A stretch of 64,000 nt of DNA from contig NZ_CP017195.1 of NCBI RefSeq assembly GCF_006770285.1, positions 186,001-250,000 of the forward strand, given 5' to 3'. Shown here one piece after another: positions 53,583-64,000 of this stretch (positions are counted from its first letter, which is position 1; each line of letters begins with the position of its first letter). Under the pieces are notes generated by a model that saw only the letters and a list, made by a program, of their open reading frames with translations, was not told the DNA's origin and did not search any database. The DNA is from Lactococcus paracarnosus. Its GTDB lineage: Bacteria; Bacillota; Bacilli; Lactobacillales; Streptococcaceae. The translations under genes were made by a program, and so were the position numbers.

Positions 53583-55295
53583 ATGAAATTTACTTACAAT
53601 GGCACAACAACAGAAGTTGAGCTGAACAAATATTCTAAAACACTCACACAAGATCCGACACAGCCAGCAACGCAGGCCATGTTCTATGGCATCGGCTTTA
53701 AAGATGAAGACTTTGATAAAGCACAAGTCGGTGTTGTCTCGATGGACTGGGATGGTAATCCTTGTAACATGCACTTGAATCAGCTTGGGCAAAAAGTAAA
53801 AGCGTCAGTGGATGCGACAGGTGACTTAATTGGCTTACAGTTTCACACGATTGGTGTGTCAGATGGGATTGCAAATGGTACTGATGGCATGCGCTATTCT
53901 CTTGTATCCCGTGAGGTCATTGCCGATTCGATTGAGACCAATGCAGGTGGTGAATACTATGACGGTATCGTCGGTATTCCCGGATGTGACAAAAATATGC
54001 CAGGTACGATCATGGGGATGGCTAGACTCAATCGCCCCTCAATTATGGTTTATGGTGGGACGATCGAGCATGGTGAGTACAATGGTGAGTCGCTTAATAT
54101 CGTCTCAGCCTTTGAGGCCTTGGGTGAGAAGTTAACAGGAAATATTTCTGATGAAGACTACCACGGTGTGATTGCAAATGCCATTCCCGGACAAGGTGCC
54201 TGTGGAGGTATGTATACAGCGAATACGATGGCAGCAGCTATCGAGACACTCGGTATGACACTGCCGTTTTCATCTACTAACCCTGCTAAATCAGACGATA
54301 AGCAACGTGAAGCGGCAGCAGTAGGCGAATATATGAAGGTACTGCTTGCGCGTGACATCAAGCCCAGTGATATTTTGACACGTGAAGCCTTTGAAGATGC
54401 GATTACAGTAGTTATGGTCCTTGGTGGCTCAACAAATGCAGTCTTACATTTGATTGCCATGGCCCGGACAGTTGGTGTCGATCTAACACAGGATGATTTC
54501 CAAGCAATTTCGGATAAAACACCGGTAATTGGCGATTTCAAACCATCTGGTAAATATATGCAAGAAGATTTCCACCGGATTGGTGGCCTTCCTGCCCTCC
54601 TCAAGTTTCTCCTTAAAGAAGGCCGTATCCATGGTGATCGTCTGACTGTAACAGGTAAAACATTGGCTGAAAATATTGAAAATGCTGTGACACTTAATTT
54701 TGATAAACAAGATGTCATCAGACCTTTTGATAAACCAATCAAGAAAACAGGACATCTGCAAATTCTATATGGTAATCTCGCTTCTGGTGGGTCGGTTGCG
54801 AAAATATCTGGTAAAGAAGGCGAGCAGTTTACTGGTACTGCGCGTGTATTTAATGGTGAGCAACACTTTATCAAAGGTATAGAAACTGGCCTGCTCCATG
54901 CAGGTGATGTCGCTGTCATCAAAAATATCGGTCCAGTTGGTGCACCTGGTATGCCAGAGATGCTTAAACCAACATCGGCCTTAATTGGCGCGGGATTAGG
55001 GAAAACGGTCGCCTTGATTACAGACGGCAGATTCTCAGGTGGGACGCATGGGTTTGTCGTAGGCCATATCGTTCCTGAAGCTGTTAAAGGCGGTGTGATC
55101 GGGCTTGTGGAAGATGATGATATTATCGAGATTGATGCCATTAATAATACCATCAATCTCAAAGTCTCTGATGAAGAATTGGCAAAACGTCGTGCGGCTT
55201 ATCAGTTGCCTGAACCTAAGGCGACACGTGGAGTTCTGGCTAAATTTGCTAAGCTTACAGATGATGCTGCCCATGGTTGTATCACAGATTTCTAA
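53583..55295 (+). CDS. ilvD: Dihydroxy-acid dehydratase
   Basis: Iron-sulfur enzyme making 2-keto acids in isoleucine and valine synthesis, 570 aa. The cluster cysteines are C61 (GNPCNMH), C135 (PGCDKNMPG) and C207 (GACGGMYTANTM). Near the C-terminus TDGRFSGGTHGFVVGHIVPE is diagnostic. The ATG at 53583 has AGGAAAGGG upstream; an in-frame TTG at 53562 is less likely. It ends in a terminator shared with the opposing glycosyltransferase gene, so it is transcribed separately from ilvBN. Confidence 0.97.
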   Translation: MKFTYNGTTTEVELNKYSKTLTQDPTQPATQAMFYGIGFKDEDFDKAQVGVVSMDWDGNPCNMHLNQLGQKVKASVDATGDLIGLQFHTIGVSDGIANGTDGMRYSLVSREVIADSIETNAGGEYYDGIVGIPGCDKNMPGTIMGMARLNRPSIMVYGGTIEHGEYNGESLNIVSAFEALGEKLTGNISDEDYHGVIANAIPGQGACGGMYTANTMAAAIETLGMTLPFSSTNPAKSDDKQREAAAVGEYMKVLLARDIKPSDILTREAFEDAITVVMVLGGSTNAVLHLIAMARTVGVDLTQDDFQAISDKTPVIGDFKPSGKYMQEDFHRIGGLPALLKFLLKEGRIHGDRLTVTGKTLAENIENAVTLNFDKQDVIRPFDKPIKKTGHLQILYGNLASGGSVAKISGKEGEQFTGTARVFNGEQHFIKGIETGLLHAGDVAVIKNIGPVGAPGMPEMLKPTSALIGAGLGKTVALITDGRFSGGTHGFVVGHIVPEAVKGGVIGLVEDDDIIEIDAINNTINLKVSDEELAKRRAAYQLPEPKATRGVLAKFAKLTDDAAHGCITDF

Positions 55296-55302
55296 ACATT
55301 AT

Positions 55303-55333
55303 AAAAAAAGCACGATCTAGTCGAGCTTTTTTT
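55303..55333. terminator. Terminator shared by ilvD and the glycosyltransferase gene
   Basis: AAAAAAAGC (55303-55311) pairs with GCTTTTTTT (55325-55333), with a further three inner pairs. It works on the plus strand for ilvD. Its right arm is also the last codons of the minus-strand gene, so the two genes share this DNA. Confidence 0.7.
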
Positions 55334-56246
55334 CTTTTATAATATAAACCGGTCTGCGCTTTGTTTCCATAAAAATTTTCCCGATATATTTCCCGATAAT
55401 ACCCAGTGAAAAAAGTTGCACGCCACCGATCAACAAAAGCAAGATGATTAAAGTTGGAAACCCTTGTACAGGATCGCCAAATATTAGTGTTTTTGCTGTA
55501 TAAAAACAAGCCAGTATAAGTGAAATGATAAAGGAAACAAATCCGGTTAAGGTCGCAAAATTTAGCGGTGCATCTGAAAAGTTGATGATGCCATCTGTCG
55601 CATAACCGATTAACTGCCAAAACCGCCAAGAGCTTTTTCCTGCTTGTCGTTGGATATTGTCGTAAGGCAGATAGGTTGTCTTAAAGCCAATCCAAGCAAA
55701 TAAGCCTTTAGAAAAACGATTATACTCAGGTAGCGTGATCACTTCTTTAACAACCTGATTCGTCATTAGTCTAAAATCTCGAACCCCGCTGGGGATATTG
55801 GTATGAGACAGTCGGTTTATCAGCCAGTAAAATGCCTTTGATAACATGCTTCTGACAACTGGCTCCCCTTTTCTAGAAACTCTACGGCAGCCAACAACAT
55901 CATACTGGTTAGCTAGCATGGTGGCATACATGTCGAGTAATAACTCAGGAGGGTCTTGCAAATCAGCGTCCATGATTGTAAAAAAGTCAGCATCACATGC
56001 CGCTAATCCTGCTAATATCGCAGCCTCTTTCCCGAAATTTCTTGAGAAAGAGAGGTAAAAAATATTAGGGAATGTCTCAGATAGTGATTTTATAGTGAGT
56101 AAGGTGTCATCAGATGACCCATCATTTACGAGTATAAATTTTTTGTTTAAGGGAAGCAGTTCGGTTTTTTGGTTGACTGTTTTGATAAAGGTATCTAAAA
56201 CAGCTGCTTCATTAAAACAAGGCACGATAATTGCTAAAGTCTTCAT
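55317..56246 (-). CDS. Membrane glycosyltransferase, GT2 family (GtrB/CsbB-like)
   Basis: 309-aa enzyme with an N-terminal GT-A domain (IIVPCFNEAAVLDTF; DADLQDPPE carrying the metal-binding DxD near residue 93) and two C-terminal membrane helices (about 230-252 and 263-290), ending in a basic tail. This is the polyprenyl-phosphate sugar transferase type, which loads a sugar on undecaprenyl phosphate for later transfer to a wall polymer or lipid. The sugar is not known. A multipass flippase and a GT-C partner are not adjacent. It is inserted between ilvD and ilvB on the opposite strand. Confidence 0.9.
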   Translation of the reverse strand: MKTLAIIVPCFNEAAVLDTFIKTVNQKTELLPLNKKFILVNDGSSDDTLLTIKSLSETFPNIFYLSFSRNFGKEAAILAGLAACDADFFTIMDADLQDPPELLLDMYATMLANQYDVVGCRRVSRKGEPVVRSMLSKAFYWLINRLSHTNIPSGVRDFRLMTNQVVKEVITLPEYNRFSKGLFAWIGFKTTYLPYDNIQRQAGKSSWRFWQLIGYATDGIINFSDAPLNFATLTGFVSFIISLILACFYTAKTLIFGDPVQGFPTLIILLLLIGGVQLFSLGIIGKYIGKIFMETKRRPVYIIKEKKLD

Positions 56247-56268
56247 GAGTTTATTATAGCAGACTTAG

Positions 56269-56334
56269 TTGAAATAATAGACTAAACGTGTTAAAATCTA
56301 AACATGATTTACAATTCGTAATTTTCAGATTTTT
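56269..56334 (+). promoter_or_regulatory. ilvBN promoter with CodY-like box
   Basis: TTGAAA (56269-56274), 17-bp spacer, extended TGTTAAAAT (-10 at 56292-56297). AATTTTCAGATTTTT (56320-56334) matches the CodY box at 12 of 15 positions and lies about 15 nt past the expected start site. Confidence 0.55.
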
Positions 56335-56367
56335 TGGGATGTGAAAATGCTTTAAAGGAGAAATAGA

Positions 56368-58071
56368 TTGAAAAAAATAAAACTAGATAAACCAAGAAGT
56401 GGGTCGCAGCTCGTATTAGACACACTTAAATCACTTGGTGTCGATACAATTTTCGGTTATCCCGGAGGAGCAGTGCTACCGCTTTATGATGCACTTTATG
56501 ATTATGATGGGATACAACATATACTTGCGCGCCATGAACAAGGTGCGACACATGAAGCAGAAGGCTATGCTAAGTCATCAGGTAAACTAGGTGTTGCACT
56601 TGTGACATCAGGGCCAGGTGCGACAAATGCGGTTACAGGGATTGCGGATGCAAATGCCGACTCAGTTCCCATGCTTGTTTTTACGGGCCAGGTTGCAACA
56701 AAAGGGATCGGGAAAGATGCCTTTCAAGAGGCAGATATCATCGGTATTACGATGCCGATTACCAAATACAATTACCAGATTCGAGAAACTGAGGATATTC
56801 CTCGTATTATCACAGAAGCAGTTCATATCGCGACAACAGGACGTCCAGGTCCAGTCGTCATTGACCTACCCAAAGATATATCTGCTAAAGAAGTGACAGT
56901 TATTAATGACACAACGCTTGTTTTACCATCTTATCAACCGACAGTTGAACCGAATGCCATGCAGCTCAGAAAAATAGTTGGTGTTCTAGGTAAGAAAAAA
57001 CGCCCGCTTATTTTGGTCGGTGGCGGTGTTAACTATGCCAATGCACATGACGAATTTGTTGCATTTGCAGAAAAGCATCAAATCCCAGTCGTCTCTAGTC
57101 TACTAGGGCTGGGCGCGATGCCAGTTGCCAATCCTTTATTCCTTGGCATGGGTGGCATGCATGGGTCTTATGCGGCAAATATGGCACTCGCTGAGACAGA
57201 CTACTTAATCAATATTGGGAGTCGTTTTGATGATAGACTAGCTTCTAAGCCAGATCTTTTTTTAAAAAATGCAACTGTTGCTCATATTGATATTGATCCG
57301 GCAGAAATTGGCAAAATCGTCAAAACAGATTTACCAGTTGTCGGTGATGCAAAACGTGCATTAGAAATCTTACTTGACGTCACGCCACCAGAGACTAACT
57401 ATGGCAAATGGCTGGCAGAAGTTCAAGATAATGCAAAGAGAGCCCCTTATAGTTTTGAAGCTGAGGCGGGCGTCAATAAACCGCAAGAAGTGATTAAATT
57501 GATTGGTGAAATTACGGATGGAGAGGCCATTATTGTGACTGACGTTGGTCAGCATCAGATGTGGGCTGCCCAGTGGTATCCCTATAAAAATAGTCGACAA
57601 CTTGTTACGAGTGGTGGTCTTGGCACGATGGGATTCGGTATTCCTGCTGCAATAGGCGCTAAACTAGCGAATCCAGATAAAAATGTGATTGTCTTCGTTG
57701 GTGATGGTGGTTTTCAAATGACAAATCAAGAGCTTGCTATCTTGAATGGCTATGGTATCGCTATTAAAGTAATCCTATTTAACAACCACTCTCTTGGTAT
57801 GGTGAGACAATGGCAAGAAAGTTTCTATGAAGAACGTCGCAGCCAATCTGTTTTTGACTCAGAACCTGATTTTCAGTTGCTAGCTGCAGCCTATGGCTTG
57901 AAACATGATAAATTCTTGGATCCAAAAACAATTTCAGACGATCTTAAAGTCATTACTGAAAATGTGCCTATGGTGTTAGAAGTAGGTATTTCTCAAACGG
58001 AACAAGTTTATCCGATGGTGCCAGCAGGTTGGCATAATGATGAAATGTTGGGGGTGAAATTCAATGCGTAG
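56368..58071 (+). CDS. ilvB: Acetolactate synthase large subunit
   Basis: ThDP- and FAD-dependent enzyme forming acetolactate or acetohydroxybutyrate from pyruvate, 567 aa. The catalytic glutamate is E57 in HILARHEQGA. The ThDP motif runs from VGDGGFQMTNQEL to LFNNHSLGMVRQWQ near residues 445-475. It starts at TTG with AAAGGAG seven bases upstream. It overlaps ilvN by 8 nt. Confidence 0.97.
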   Translation: MKKIKLDKPRSGSQLVLDTLKSLGVDTIFGYPGGAVLPLYDALYDYDGIQHILARHEQGATHEAEGYAKSSGKLGVALVTSGPGATNAVTGIADANADSVPMLVFTGQVATKGIGKDAFQEADIIGITMPITKYNYQIRETEDIPRIITEAVHIATTGRPGPVVIDLPKDISAKEVTVINDTTLVLPSYQPTVEPNAMQLRKIVGVLGKKKRPLILVGGGVNYANAHDEFVAFAEKHQIPVVSSLLGLGAMPVANPLFLGMGGMHGSYAANMALAETDYLINIGSRFDDRLASKPDLFLKNATVAHIDIDPAEIGKIVKTDLPVVGDAKRALEILLDVTPPETNYGKWLAEVQDNAKRAPYSFEAEAGVNKPQEVIKLIGEITDGEAIIVTDVGQHQMWAAQWYPYKNSRQLVTSGGLGTMGFGIPAAIGAKLANPDKNVIVFVGDGGFQMTNQELAILNGYGIAIKVILFNNHSLGMVRQWQESFYEERRSQSVFDSEPDFQLLAAAYGLKHDKFLDPKTISDDLKVITENVPMVLEVGISQTEQVYPMVPAGWHNDEMLGVKFNA

Positions 58072-58540
58072 AATGTTAACAGCAAAACTTAATAACTCGA
58101 CAGGTGTTCTAAATCGGTTTACGGGTGTTTTATCAAGACGTCAAGTCAACATTGAAAGCATTTCTGTAGGTCATGCAGAAGCACCTCATATTTCTCGTAT
58201 CACAGTGATTATCGATGTTGATAACATGGATGAAGTAGAACAAATCATTAAGCAATTAAACAGACAAGTTGATGTGTTACGTGTGAGAGATATCACAGAT
58301 GTCCCACATATTGAACGAGAAGTGTTGCTTGTCAAAGTGTCAGCACCTGCAACAATTCGTGCTGAGTTATTTGCCATGATTCAACCTTTTCGTGCCAGTA
58401 TTGTCGATGTAGCACCTAAGACGGTGACTATCCAACTGACGGGAGGTTATGACAAGATTGAAGCCCTTTTACGTGTCATTAAGCCATATGGCATAAAAAA
58501 TATTGCCAGAACTGGTGTGACAGGATTTACTCGGGATTAA
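58064..58540 (+). CDS. ilvN: Acetolactate synthase small (regulatory) subunit
   Basis: 158 aa, with an N-terminal ACT domain (LTAKLNNSTGVLNRFTGVLS) that binds valine for feedback control and a C-terminal activation domain. Its ATG lies inside the end of ilvB, with GGGGGTG upstream. Also called ilvH in some species. Confidence 0.96.
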   Translation: MRRMLTAKLNNSTGVLNRFTGVLSRRQVNIESISVGHAEAPHISRITVIIDVDNMDEVEQIIKQLNRQVDVLRVRDITDVPHIEREVLLVKVSAPATIRAELFAMIQPFRASIVDVAPKTVTIQLTGGYDKIEALLRVIKPYGIKNIARTGVTGFTRD

Positions 58541-58578
58541 CTATTATTTGAAAAATGAGATAATTCCATCTTTTAGTC

Positions 58579-58607
58579 TTGACAAGTTGTCAGAAAAGTC
58601 GTAAAAT
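58579..58607 (+). promoter_or_regulatory. ilvC promoter with CodY-like box in the spacer
   Basis: TTGACA (58579-58584), 17-bp spacer, TAAAAT (58602-58607). The spacer AGTTGTCAGAAAAGT (58585-58599) matches the CodY box at 12 of 15 positions, so bound CodY would block RNA polymerase directly. Confidence 0.65.
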
Positions 58608-58710
58608 TGTAGTATATTATAAAAAATTAGGTGTAACAAGTTATCTATTAGTAACAATGATAGTCAGCATAAGCGTTATAACCTTAACACATCTTATAGG
58701 AGAATATTAG

Positions 58711-59736
<1,026 letters not shown>

Positions 59737-59766
59737 TCCTGCAATATAAGTAGGCGTTAATCGGGT

Positions 59767-59797
59767 AGAAAGTTGGGCTTAGCTCGACTTTCTTTTC
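59767..59797 (+). terminator. Hairpin between ilvC and ilvA
   Basis: A 12-bp stem (59767-59778 with 59782-59793, two G-U pairs), loop TTA, then TTTTC. No separate promoter for ilvA was seen, so it is probably a partial terminator reducing ilvA expression. Confidence 0.6.
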
Positions 59798-59822
59798 GAT
59801 TCTCAAAAAGATGAAGGAATCA

Positions 59823-61079
59823 ATGGATATGGTAAGCTACAAAGATATACTAAAGGCAAATACTGTGTTAACAGATGTTGCCATCCAAACGCCAATGCTA
59901 CGAGATAGCTACTTATCAGATAAATATAAGGCGAATATTTATCTTAAACAAGAAAATGTTCAAAAAGTACGGTCGTTTAAACTACGCGGCGCTTATTATG
60001 CAATCCATAATTTATCCGCTGAACAATTAAGCGGTGGCGTTGTTTGTGCGAGTGCAGGAAATCATGCGCAGGGAGTCGCTTATACCTGTAATGAATTAAA
60101 CATTAAAGCGACGATTTTTATGCCAACAACAACACCTCAGCAAAAAATCACCCAGGTTAAATTCTTTGGTGGTGATTATGCAGAGATTGCGTTAGTTGGC
60201 GATACCTTTGATGAATCTGCTGCGGCCGCTAGGGATTTCGCTGATCGTGAAGCCAAAACATTTATCGATCCTTTTGATAATCCTGATGTTATTGCAGGCC
60301 AAGGGACTGTGGCTGTAGAAATATTTGATAAGGCTGAACAAGAGGGAATCAAAATTGATAAACTACTTGCAGCAGTAGGTGGAGGTGGCTTGATCTCAGG
60401 CGTATCACTCTATACAAAACATATCAGTCCAAATACAAAGATAATCGGGGTAGAAGCGACAGGTGCAAGATCTATGCAAGCTGCTTTTGATAATAAGGGA
60501 CCTGTTAAGCTCACAACAATAGACAAATTTGCCGATGGTATTGCTGTGCAAAAAGTAGGGCATTTGACCTATCAAATTGCTGTGGAAAATATCGATAATC
60601 TGGTAAATGTAGATGAAGGCCTAATTTCAAGTACGATTTTAGACCTCTATTCAAAACAAGGCATGGTTGTTGAGCCAGCAGGAGCAGCAAGCGTGGCAGC
60701 ATTAAATCTTATTGCAGATGAGATAGTAGGTCAAACGATTGTCTGTATCATTTCAGGTGGGAACAATGATATTAATCGGATGCAAGAAATAGAAGAAAAA
60801 AGTCTAATATACGAAGGCTTAAAACATTATTTTGTCATCAATTTCCCGCAAAGACCAGGTGCCTTACGAGAATTTGTGAATGATATTTTAGGGCCAAACG
60901 ATGATATTACACGTTTTGAATATATAAAAAGAGCAAACAAAGGCAGTGGACCAGTCTTGATCGGCGTTGTCCTTGCAGATAAAGCTGATCAAGCACAACT
61001 CAAACAACGTATTGCTGATTTTGATCCAGGATTTATAGATTTAAAAGGACAAGCCAGTTTATATAACTTACTTGTATAA
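59823..61079 (+). CDS. ilvA: Threonine dehydratase, biosynthetic
   Basis: PLP enzyme deaminating threonine to 2-oxobutyrate, the entry to isoleucine. 418 aa, with the PLP lysine K53 in RSFKLRGAYYA, CASAGNHAQGVAYT near residue 78, and the phosphate loop VGGGGLISG near residue 184. The C-terminal regulatory part (about 95 residues from YFVINFPQRPGALREF) is a single ACT-like domain, shorter than the E. coli enzyme. AAGGA at 59814-59818 suits the ATG at 59823 or 59829 better than the one at 59811. Confidence 0.95.
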   Translation: MDMVSYKDILKANTVLTDVAIQTPMLRDSYLSDKYKANIYLKQENVQKVRSFKLRGAYYAIHNLSAEQLSGGVVCASAGNHAQGVAYTCNELNIKATIFMPTTTPQQKITQVKFFGGDYAEIALVGDTFDESAAAARDFADREAKTFIDPFDNPDVIAGQGTVAVEIFDKAEQEGIKIDKLLAAVGGGGLISGVSLYTKHISPNTKIIGVEATGARSMQAAFDNKGPVKLTTIDKFADGIAVQKVGHLTYQIAVENIDNLVNVDEGLISSTILDLYSKQGMVVEPAGAASVAALNLIADEIVGQTIVCIISGGNNDINRMQEIEEKSLIYEGLKHYFVINFPQRPGALREFVNDILGPNDDITRFEYIKRANKGSGPVLIGVVLADKADQAQLKQRIADFDPGFIDLKGQASLYNLLV

Positions 61080-61087
61080 GTGTTATG

Positions 61088-61120
61088 AAAAAGAATGTAG
61101 GAAACATACATTCTTTTTTT
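61088..61120 (+). terminator. Terminator after ilvA
   Basis: A 12-bp stem (61088-61099 with 61107-61118), loop GGAAACA, in a T run. Confidence 0.88.
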
Positions 61121-61335
61121 GTTAAATATATAAGCAAAAGATAATGGAAAAATAGGTTATATGTCGTTAAATATGATTCCACAACAAAAAACGCTAAACT
61201 AGTCTGATTTAACCAATTATTTTTCTGGATAATAAAGAATGATGAAACCCCTTGTATTATATAGTTTTTTGCTTAATTACCTATAGGAAATTAAGTATCA
61301 AGAAATAAAAAAAGTAAAAAAAAACAAAAAAGGTG
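61121..61335 (+). other. A/T-rich spacer before the rRNA operon
   Basis: No gene was seen. It has a 7-bp inverted repeat CTTAATT/AATTAAG (61272-61295) and, at 61300-61331, long A tracts directly upstream of the P1 -35 box that look like an UP element. Confidence 0.5.
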
Positions 61336-61364
61336 TTGACGAAATAGTAAGAATTTGATAAGAT
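61336..61364 (+). promoter_or_regulatory. rRNA operon promoter P1
   Basis: TTGACG (61336-61341), 17-bp spacer, TAAGAT (61359-61364), preceded by A tracts. Confidence 0.75.
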
Positions 61365-61430
61365 AATAAAGTACTAAAAAGAGCGGAAGCGAACGATTGA
61401 AAAGAAAACAAAAAAACTTTTCGAAAGTAG

Positions 61431-61459
61431 TTGACAAAACAAAAAGCTTCTGTTAGAAT
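61431..61459 (+). promoter_or_regulatory. rRNA operon promoter P2
   Basis: TTGACA (61431-61436), 17-bp spacer, TAGAAT (61454-61459), 95 bp downstream of P1. A boxA/boxC-like leader CCTTTGAAAACTGAATAA follows at about 61499-61516. Confidence 0.85.
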
Positions 61460-61508
61460 TAAGTAGTTGTCTCGTAAGAACAACAACAACGAAATAGACC
61501 TTTGAAAA

Positions 61509-61523
61509 CTGAATAATACAGAA
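61509..61523 (+). other. 5' arm of the 16S precursor processing stem
   Basis: 61509-61523 is complementary to 63248-63262 (15 pairs, one G-U), so the leader and the 3' spacer can close a stem around 16S rRNA for RNase III cutting. Between this arm and 16S, AGATGATAT-TT-ATATCATCT (61621-61640) forms a local 9-bp hairpin. Confidence 0.65.
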
Positions 61524-61643
61524 TAATAACCAAGTGCAGGCTTGTTATTTAGCAATAGATAACAAACTGTCAATTCGACAATAAATCGTTAAGAAATTAA
61601 CGGACAAAAAAACAAAAGCTAGATGATATTTATATCATCTCAT

Positions 61644-63198
<1,555 letters not shown>

Positions 63199-63315
63199 AA
63201 AAATGGTTGCTTAGGCAATTCATGGATAACCTGCATTTGCGTTTTAATTCTGTATTATTTAGTTTTGAGAGGTTTATACCTAATAGCAAGAGTAAAAATC
63301 TTCTCTGAAGAAGAG

Positions 63316-63388
63316 GGGGCCTTAGCTCAGCTGGGAGAGCGCCTGCTTTGCACGCAGGAGGTCAGCGGTTCGATCCCGCTAGGCTCCA
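63316..63388 (+). tRNA. tRNA-Ala (TGC anticodon)
   Basis: 73-nt cloverleaf: acceptor GGGGCCT with AGGCTCC, discriminator A, D-arm AGCTCAGCTGGGAGAGC, anticodon stem CCTGC/GCAGG with TGC in the loop, and T-arm GCGGTTCGATCCCGC. CCA is not encoded. It sits in the 16S-23S spacer, as in many lactococci and streptococci. Confidence 0.97.
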
Positions 63389-63582
63389 TAGGATGATAGT
63401 GATATCATCTTGTCAACGAAGACGTTAAAATAGAAGATTTGATCATTGAAAACTGAATAACAATTTCTAAAATAACAAGAAATAAACCGAGAAGTGTTGT
63501 ATTTATACAACACCTCAAAAAAAAAGCGTGAGTCGAAAGACTCAATACTTATTACCAAGATACTTAAATGTATCAATTTAAA
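63389..63582 (+). other. 16S-23S internal spacer after tRNA-Ala
   Basis: A GATGATA-GTGA-TATCATC hairpin (63392-63409) repeats the stem sequence seen before 16S. CATTGAAAACTGAATAAC (about 63445-63462) repeats the boxA/boxC-like leader. TATTTATACAACACC and GTGTTGTATTTATAC-type inverted repeats before 23S would form its processing stem with the 3' flank, which is outside the window. Confidence 0.55.
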
Positions 63583-64000
63583 GGTTAAGTTAATAAGGGC
63601 GCACGGTGGATGCCTTGGCACTAGAAGGCGATGAAGGACGTGACTAACTACGAAATTCTACGGGGAGCTGTAAGTACGCGTTGATCCGTAGGTGTCCGAA
63701 TGGGGGAACCCAGTAGCTAATGGCTACTATCATAAGTATGAATACATAGTACTTTTGAGGCAAGACGTTGTGAACTGAAACATCTAAGTAGCAACAGGAA
63801 GAGAAAGCAAACGCGATTTCCTTAGTAGCGGCGAGCGAAACGGAAGAAGGGCAAACCAACAGATTTATCTGTTGGGGTTGTAGGACTGCGCTGTGGACTT
63901 ATAGTTTATAGGAGAATTACCTGGGAAGGTAAGCTAAAGAGAGTAATAGCCTCGTATCCGAAATAGATTATATACCTAGCAGTATCCTGAGTACGGCGAG
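63583..64000 (+). rRNA. rrl: 23S ribosomal RNA, 5' part
   Basis: First about 418 nt of large-subunit rRNA, starting GGTTAAGTTAATAAGGGCGC and continuing with the conserved ACGGTGGATGCCTTGGCAC and TAGTAGCGGCGAGCGAA. It is cut by the window edge. Confidence 0.97.

Noticed and set aside
54158..55162. A 334-codon open frame on the minus strand inside ilvD
   Set aside because: It lies wholly within the strongly supported ilvD gene, has no family resemblance, and has biased serine/proline composition typical of an antisense shadow.

Overview
The window looks like a chromosomal segment of a low-GC lactic acid bacterium of the family Streptococcaceae. The rRNA sequence, the streptococcal gene orders (pbp2a-rpmG-secE-nusG; adcRCB; no map gene between adk and infA) and the AGGAGG ribosome binding sites all agree with this. 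The 16S variable regions differ from those I know for Lactococcus lactis and fit the L. piscium / raffinolactis group ('Pseudolactococcus'). That genus-level placement is inferred from memory, not from a database search.

Region 1 (1-14.5 kb) is a carbohydrate island. It holds araD (end of an operon that starts outside the window), a GH2 beta-galactosidase (lacZ), an ABC sugar importer (lipoprotein plus two permeases, no ATPase), a GH42 beta-galactosidase, a divergent AraC-type regulator, and the Leloir genes galM-galK-galT. Oligosaccharides with beta-galactosyl linkages would be imported, cut inside the cell, and the galactose fed to glycolysis. A shared 16-nt motif lies about 49 bp upstream of the -10 box of lacZ, the importer operon and galM, which suggests one activator ties the three units together. 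cre-like sites sit at the first two.

Region 2 (14.6-25.8 kb) holds cfa, polC, the seven-gene comG operon (comGA-GG) for the competence pilus, a GNAT acetyltransferase and ispE. Region 3 (25.9-33.4 kb) holds the zinc operon adcR-adcC-adcB with an AdcR box, a small DUF2568 membrane protein, a minus-strand MarR-nitroreductase pair and a DUF1304 gene, then pbp2a, rpmG, secE and nusG. Region 4 (33.5-35.5 kb) holds thrC and mscL, which converge on a perfect 54-nt palindromic terminator.

Region 5 (35.5-50.5 kb) is the S10-spc-alpha ribosomal protein cluster (rpsJ to rplQ) with secY, adk, infA and rpoA. It is broken by several long structured spacers and internal promoter/terminator points, and is followed by an L17 downstream element. 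Region 6 (50.5-53.4 kb) has a glutamate-cysteine ligase gene broken by one stop and two frameshifts, overlapping an intact gene like the ATP-grasp half of GshF. Region 7 (53.4-61.1 kb) is the branched-chain amino acid locus ilvD / ilvB-ilvN / ilvC / ilvA with CodY-like boxes, interrupted by a minus-strand membrane glycosyltransferase. Region 8 (61.1-64 kb) is an rRNA operon: tandem promoters, 16S, tRNA-Ala(TGC) and the start of 23S.

No CRISPR array, insertion sequence, prophage or obvious new defence system was seen. The most unusual points are the common galactoside motif, the broken gshA next to a stand-alone GshF-type ATP-grasp gene, two candidate leaderless genes (ispE, pbp2a) with identical promoter geometry, and the infA promoter placed inside the loop of an inverted repeat.
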